From Clostridiales bacterium UBA6386 (GTDB lineage: Bacteria; Bacillota; Clostridia; Oscillospirales; Oscillospiraceae): a stretch of DNA of 22,604 bases. Position numbers and translations under genes: made by a program. Every line of letters starts with the position of its first letter. The stretch's first letter is position 1. The stretch is from positions 1 through 22,604 of the forward strand of contig DJQM01000052.1 of assembly GCA_002437585.1 (NCBI GenBank), written 5' to 3'. The notes below the pieces were generated by a model, which searched no databases, was not told the DNA's origin, and saw only the letters and a list, made by a program, of their open reading frames with translations. Positions 19,735 to 22,604 of the stretch are shown piece after piece.

Positions 19735-20970
19735 TCAGCCGTTTACCAGCACCACGGCCACGTCGTTGACGTTGGTGCCGGTGGGGCCGGTGATGATAAG
19801 CCCGCCGGTTTTCTTGAGGGCGTGATAAGCGTCGTTTTCCTTCAGCACCTCAAACACAGACAGTCCGGCCGCCGTCAGCTCCCGGTTGGTCTGGCCGTCG
19901 GCGTAGCCGCCGGCGGCATCCGTGGGGCCGTCGGTGCCGTCGCTGCCCACGCTGAAGACACACACGCCGGTAAGACCGTCCAGCGCGGTGGCGGCGGCCA
20001 GAGCCAGCTCCTGATTCCGGCCGCCCTTGCCCTGGCCGGTGAGCTGGACTACCGTTTCGCCGCCAGCGAGGAAGGCCATTTTCCTGCCCTGCCCCGCATG
20101 GGTGCGGGCGATGGTTCCAAGGAAAGAGCCAGCCTCCTTGGCCTGGCAGCACAGCTGGTCGGTGAGCAGAACCGGCTCGTAGCCCATTTCCTGACACGCC
20201 TTGGCCGCCGCGGCGCACAGCTCCCGGACGGAGCCGGTGATCTGGGTGGTTACGTTGGTAAGTACCTTGGGGGTTTCCTTATGCAGACACGCCAGAGCCT
20301 CAGGGGGGAGCCTGAGATTGTACTTCTCCGCAATCTCCAAAGCCTGGGCGCAGGTGGTGGTGTCCGGCACGGCGGGGCCGGAGGCGATCATGTCCAGAGG
20401 GTCTCCCAGAATGTCGGAAAGGACAATGGAGAAGACCTTGGCTGGGGCGCAGGCCAGGGCGAACCGGCCGCCCTTGACGGCGGACAGCCGCTTGCGGATG
20501 GTGTTGATTTCCACAATGTCCGCGCCGCAGGCCAGCAGCTGCTCCGTAATATTCTGGAGAACATCCGGATGCACCAGGGGCTTTTCAAACAGGGCGCTGC
20601 CGCCGCCGGACAGCAGGAACAGCACCGTGTCCTTTTCCGTCAGGCCGGAGACCAGGTCGAGGGCAGCCTGGGTTGCCGCGAAGGAGTTGGCGTCGGGCAC
20701 CGGATGTCCGGCCTCCCGGCAGTCGAAATTGCCCAGAGGCCCCATGACGTGGCCGTATTTGGTGACGACCACGCCGCCGTCGATCCGCTCGCCCAGGCAG
20801 TCCCTTGCGGCCTTGGCCATCTGCCAGGCGGCCTTGCCCGCGGCCACCAGCACCACCCGGCCGGGGAAAGTCACACCCTTCAGGGCTCTGGCCACCGCGT
20901 CATCCGGCTGAACCGCCCGGATGGAGGCGGAAATGATCCGGTCGGCCTGGGAACGCATTGTCATATCCAT
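19735..20970 (-). CDS. Glycerate 2-kinase (MOFRL family, TtuD/GckA type)
   Basis: A 411-aa cytosolic kinase converting D-glycerate to 2-phosphoglycerate with ATP. The N-terminal domain shows VVLVAAGKAAWQMAKAA and VVTKYGHVMGPL, then the signature LFLLSGGGSALF. ILGDPLDMIASGPAVPD follows. The C-terminal MOFRL domain has AFLAGGETVVQLTGQGKGGRNQE and FSVGSDGTDGPTDAAGG. The length matches the family (about 410-450). It is unrelated to the GlxK/GarK fold. Start: ATG 20970 with GAGGTG 6 nt upstream; the GTG at 20979 is only a frame extension. The gene lies 75 nt after the GntP-type permease and is probably in its operon, giving uptake plus the first catabolic step into lower glycolysis. Confidence 0.92.
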   Translation of the reverse strand: MDMTMRSQADRIISASIRAVQPDDAVARALKGVTFPGRVVLVAAGKAAWQMAKAARDCLGERIDGGVVVTKYGHVMGPLGNFDCREAGHPVPDANSFAATQAALDLVSGLTEKDTVLFLLSGGGSALFEKPLVHPDVLQNITEQLLACGADIVEINTIRKRLSAVKGGRFALACAPAKVFSIVLSDILGDPLDMIASGPAVPDTTTCAQALEIAEKYNLRLPPEALACLHKETPKVLTNVTTQITGSVRELCAAAAKACQEMGYEPVLLTDQLCCQAKEAGSFLGTIARTHAGQGRKMAFLAGGETVVQLTGQGKGGRNQELALAAATALDGLTGVCVFSVGSDGTDGPTDAAGGYADGQTNRELTAAGLSVFEVLKENDAYHALKKTGGLIITGPTGTNVNDVAVVLVNG

Positions 20971-20997
20971 AAAAAACACCTCGTTTTTTCGTGAAAT

Positions 20998-21024
20998 GGG
21001 CAGGGCAGCTTTGCCGCCCTGCCC
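20998..21024 (-). other. Hairpin between permease and kinase genes
   Basis: GGGCAGGGC / GCCCTGCCC, a perfect 9-bp stem that extends with GC/GC to a short loop. On the minus strand it is followed by ATTTCACG, with no clear T tract, so it probably weakens rather than stops readthrough into the kinase gene. Confidence 0.5.
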
Positions 21025-21045
21025 AAGAAGATGCGCAGATCTGAA

Positions 21046-22404
21046 TCAGAAGATCAGGCTCAGGATGAAGATGCCGACCATGGAGGCCAGACCCAGAATC
21101 AGGGTCAGCGTGGTCTGGGTCTCGTAGCCCTGCTCGGGAGTCATCTGACCGAAGTTGGTAACAACCCAGAAGTAGGAGTCGTTGGCGTGGGACACGGTCA
21201 TAGCACCGGCACCGATTGCCATAACGACCAGAGCGATTTCTGCGGGGGTGCTCATGCCGATGGCACCCAGCAGGGGAGCCACAATACCGGCGGTGGTGGT
21301 GATGGCCACGGTGGAGGAGCCCTGGGCGGACTTCAGAATGGCAGCCAGCAGGAAGGGGAAGAAAATGCCTACGGTACCCAGAACGGTTGCGTGCTCGGTG
21401 ATGAAGTTGACCATGTCGCTGGAGGAGATGACCTTGCCCAGAACGCCGCCGGCAGCGGTGACGAACAGGATGGGGCCAGTGACTTTCAGGGTGTCGTTGG
21501 TCAGGTCATAGAACTTATCCAGCTTCTTGGTGGTGGCCAGCTGAATGACGGCGCAGACGGTACCCACGCCCAGAGCGATGATGGGCTTGCCCAGGAAGTT
21601 GAACAGGTCGAAGGCGATGCCGGTCCAGCCAGCCATGGAGGCGATGGAGCCAAGAGCCATCAGAACGATGGGAACGATGATGGGAGCCAGAGCATTGAAG
21701 CCGCCGGGCAGCTGGCCATAGGAAGCAACCAGCTCCTCGTAGGTCTTGACGAGCTCACCGGACTCACCGGTTTCGTCGGCACTCTTGACGCGCTTGCCGA
21801 TGTACTTGGCAAACAGCAGACCGGCGATCAGAGGCAGGATGGAGGCCAGAACGCCCATGCCCATGACCAGCAGCAGGTTGTCGCCGATGCCCAGGGTGTT
21901 GGCGGCGGCAATGGGACCGGGGGTGGGGGGAATGAACACATGGGAGATGTACAGACCTGCGGACAGAGCCACGGTCATAGCCACGCTGGAGGTGCGGGTG
22001 CGGCGAACCATAGCCCGACGGATGGGGTCAAGGATAACAAAGCCGCTGTCGCAGAACACGGGGATGGAGACGACCCAGCCCATGAGCTCGATGGCCAGCT
22101 CGGGGTTCTTCTGCCCCACCAGCTTGACGACCATGTCGGCCAGCTTCAGGGCGGCACCGGTCTGCTCCAGGACGGTGCCGATCAGGGCACCCAGGATGAT
22201 GACGATACCGATGGAGCTGAAGGTACCGGAGAAGCCGGCACCGATGACGCTTGCGATATCCCCCAGCGGGATACCGGCGACCAGAGCCAGGATCAGGGAC
22301 ACGCTCATGATGGACAGGAACGGATGTACCTTGAACTTGGAGATTGCGACGATCATTACCACAATTGCCAGAACAAATGCGATAATCAGGGGAAAGCCTG
22401 TCAT
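21046..22404 (-). CDS. GntP-family permease (gluconate/glycerate:H+ symporter)
   Basis: A 452-aa polytopic inner-membrane transporter with about 12-14 hydrophobic segments, starting MTGFPLIIAFVLAIVVMIVAI. Family markers are VSIPVFCDSGFVILDPIRRA (111-130), HVFIPPTPGPIAAANTLGIG and ILKSAQGSSTVAITTTAGI, with MTVSHANDSYFWVVTNFGQM near the C-terminus. These are typical of GntP/GntT/DsdX proteins. The substrate cannot be read from the sequence; the adjacent glycerate 2-kinase favours glycerate over gluconate, since no gluconate kinase or dehydratase is nearby. GAGGAGG lies 7-8 nt before ATG 22404. Confidence 0.92.
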   Translation of the reverse strand: MTGFPLIIAFVLAIVVMIVAISKFKVHPFLSIMSVSLILALVAGIPLGDIASVIGAGFSGTFSSIGIVIILGALIGTVLEQTGAALKLADMVVKLVGQKNPELAIELMGWVVSIPVFCDSGFVILDPIRRAMVRRTRTSSVAMTVALSAGLYISHVFIPPTPGPIAAANTLGIGDNLLLVMGMGVLASILPLIAGLLFAKYIGKRVKSADETGESGELVKTYEELVASYGQLPGGFNALAPIIVPIVLMALGSIASMAGWTGIAFDLFNFLGKPIIALGVGTVCAVIQLATTKKLDKFYDLTNDTLKVTGPILFVTAAGGVLGKVISSSDMVNFITEHATVLGTVGIFFPFLLAAILKSAQGSSTVAITTTAGIVAPLLGAIGMSTPAEIALVVMAIGAGAMTVSHANDSYFWVVTNFGQMTPEQGYETQTTLTLILGLASMVGIFILSLIF

Positions 22405-22475
22405 AATAGAATCCTCCTCACATTTTTTGAGCAGTTTGCACAGCTGAAAGCCCGTGTTTTCTTGCTCGCTTGTCT

Positions 22476-22507
22476 ATTATATTATAAGAATTTCTTAAAA
22501 AATGCAA
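22476..22507 (-). promoter_or_regulatory. Promoter of the permease/glycerate kinase operon
   Basis: On the minus strand, -35 TTGCAT (22507-22502) and an A/T-rich TATAATATAAT block (22486-22476). The hexamer TAATAT at 22484-22479 gives a 17-nt spacer. The 13-nt palindrome TAAGAATTTCTTA (22485-22497) fills the spacer and could be an operator. The remaining 22508-22604 shows no gene. Confidence 0.55.
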
Positions 22508-22604
22508 TGGTACGGAGGACGCAAATAAAAGAATATATTTGTTACGAATGACAAAAACCGTCAGAATGCGAGCTCGCCGTCGCCGCGGCTCAGGTCTAAG
22601 TACA

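Noticed and set aside
21031..22551. Long + strand open frame (506 codons) opposite the GntP-type permease
   Set aside because: Antisense shadow of a membrane protein gene; Gly/Asp/Gln-rich and no domain.

Overview
The window looks like a chromosomal segment of a fairly GC-rich gut Clostridia species, probably Oscillospiraceae/Ruminococcaceae-like. The evidence is strong Shine-Dalgarno sites, consensus TTGACA-N17-TATAAT promoters, lipoproteins with [LVI]xxC lipoboxes, DUF6591- and DUF6110-like proteins, and many perfect hairpins between genes. The organism is an inference from gene style, not from a marker gene.

Layout. (1) 98-2692 (+): a three-gene operon of alpha/beta hydrolase, SAM methyltransferase and a BAAT/acyl-thioesterase-like hydrolase, behind a promoter and a GTTAG-N6-CTAAC palindrome. 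(2) 2829-4130 (+): a MerR-type regulator with a dyad in its own promoter spacer, then a lipoprotein. (3) 4184-11750 (-): an eight-gene operon. In transcription order it encodes a lipoprotein that fuses two different substrate-binding proteins (SBP_bac_3 + MetQ/NlpA), MetN, MetI, two polar-amino-acid permeases, a GlnQ-type ATPase, TcdA, and a rhodanese-TtcA fusion. Its ~430-nt leader encodes a 34-residue peptide with three consecutive Cys codons, followed by mutually exclusive antiterminator and terminator hairpins. This is a textbook layout for ribosome-mediated cysteine attenuation. (4) 12139-13764: an Rrf2/IscR-like regulator with three cysteines (-), divergent from cysK (+). (5) 13902-17218 (+): an ATC-hydrolase-family protein, a small DUF6110 protein and a P1B-type ATPase resembling the ferrosome proteins FezA/FezB, behind a promoter and palindrome matching those of operon 1. 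(6) 17419-17494: initiator tRNA-fMet, followed by a cluster of MITE-like repeats. (7) A lipoprotein of unknown function and an MBL-fold hydrolase (+). (8) 19735-22404 (-): GntP-family permease and glycerate 2-kinase, a likely glycerate uptake and use operon.

How it fits together. The centre of the window is a sulfur amino-acid module. The rrf2, cysK and transporter promoters each carry a CCTA-N9-TAGG-like site (one base off at rrf2), so the Rrf2 protein probably controls itself, cysteine synthesis and cysteine/methionine uptake. The transporter operon would then have a second control layer through charged tRNA-Cys. Its last two genes are tRNA-modification enzymes linked to sulfur relay, so import and a sulfur-consuming tRNA modification would rise and fall together. 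Separately, operon 1 and the ferrosome-like operon appear to share a regulator, probably metal-responsive, through a duplicated promoter and operator. No CRISPR array, integrase or IS transposase was seen.
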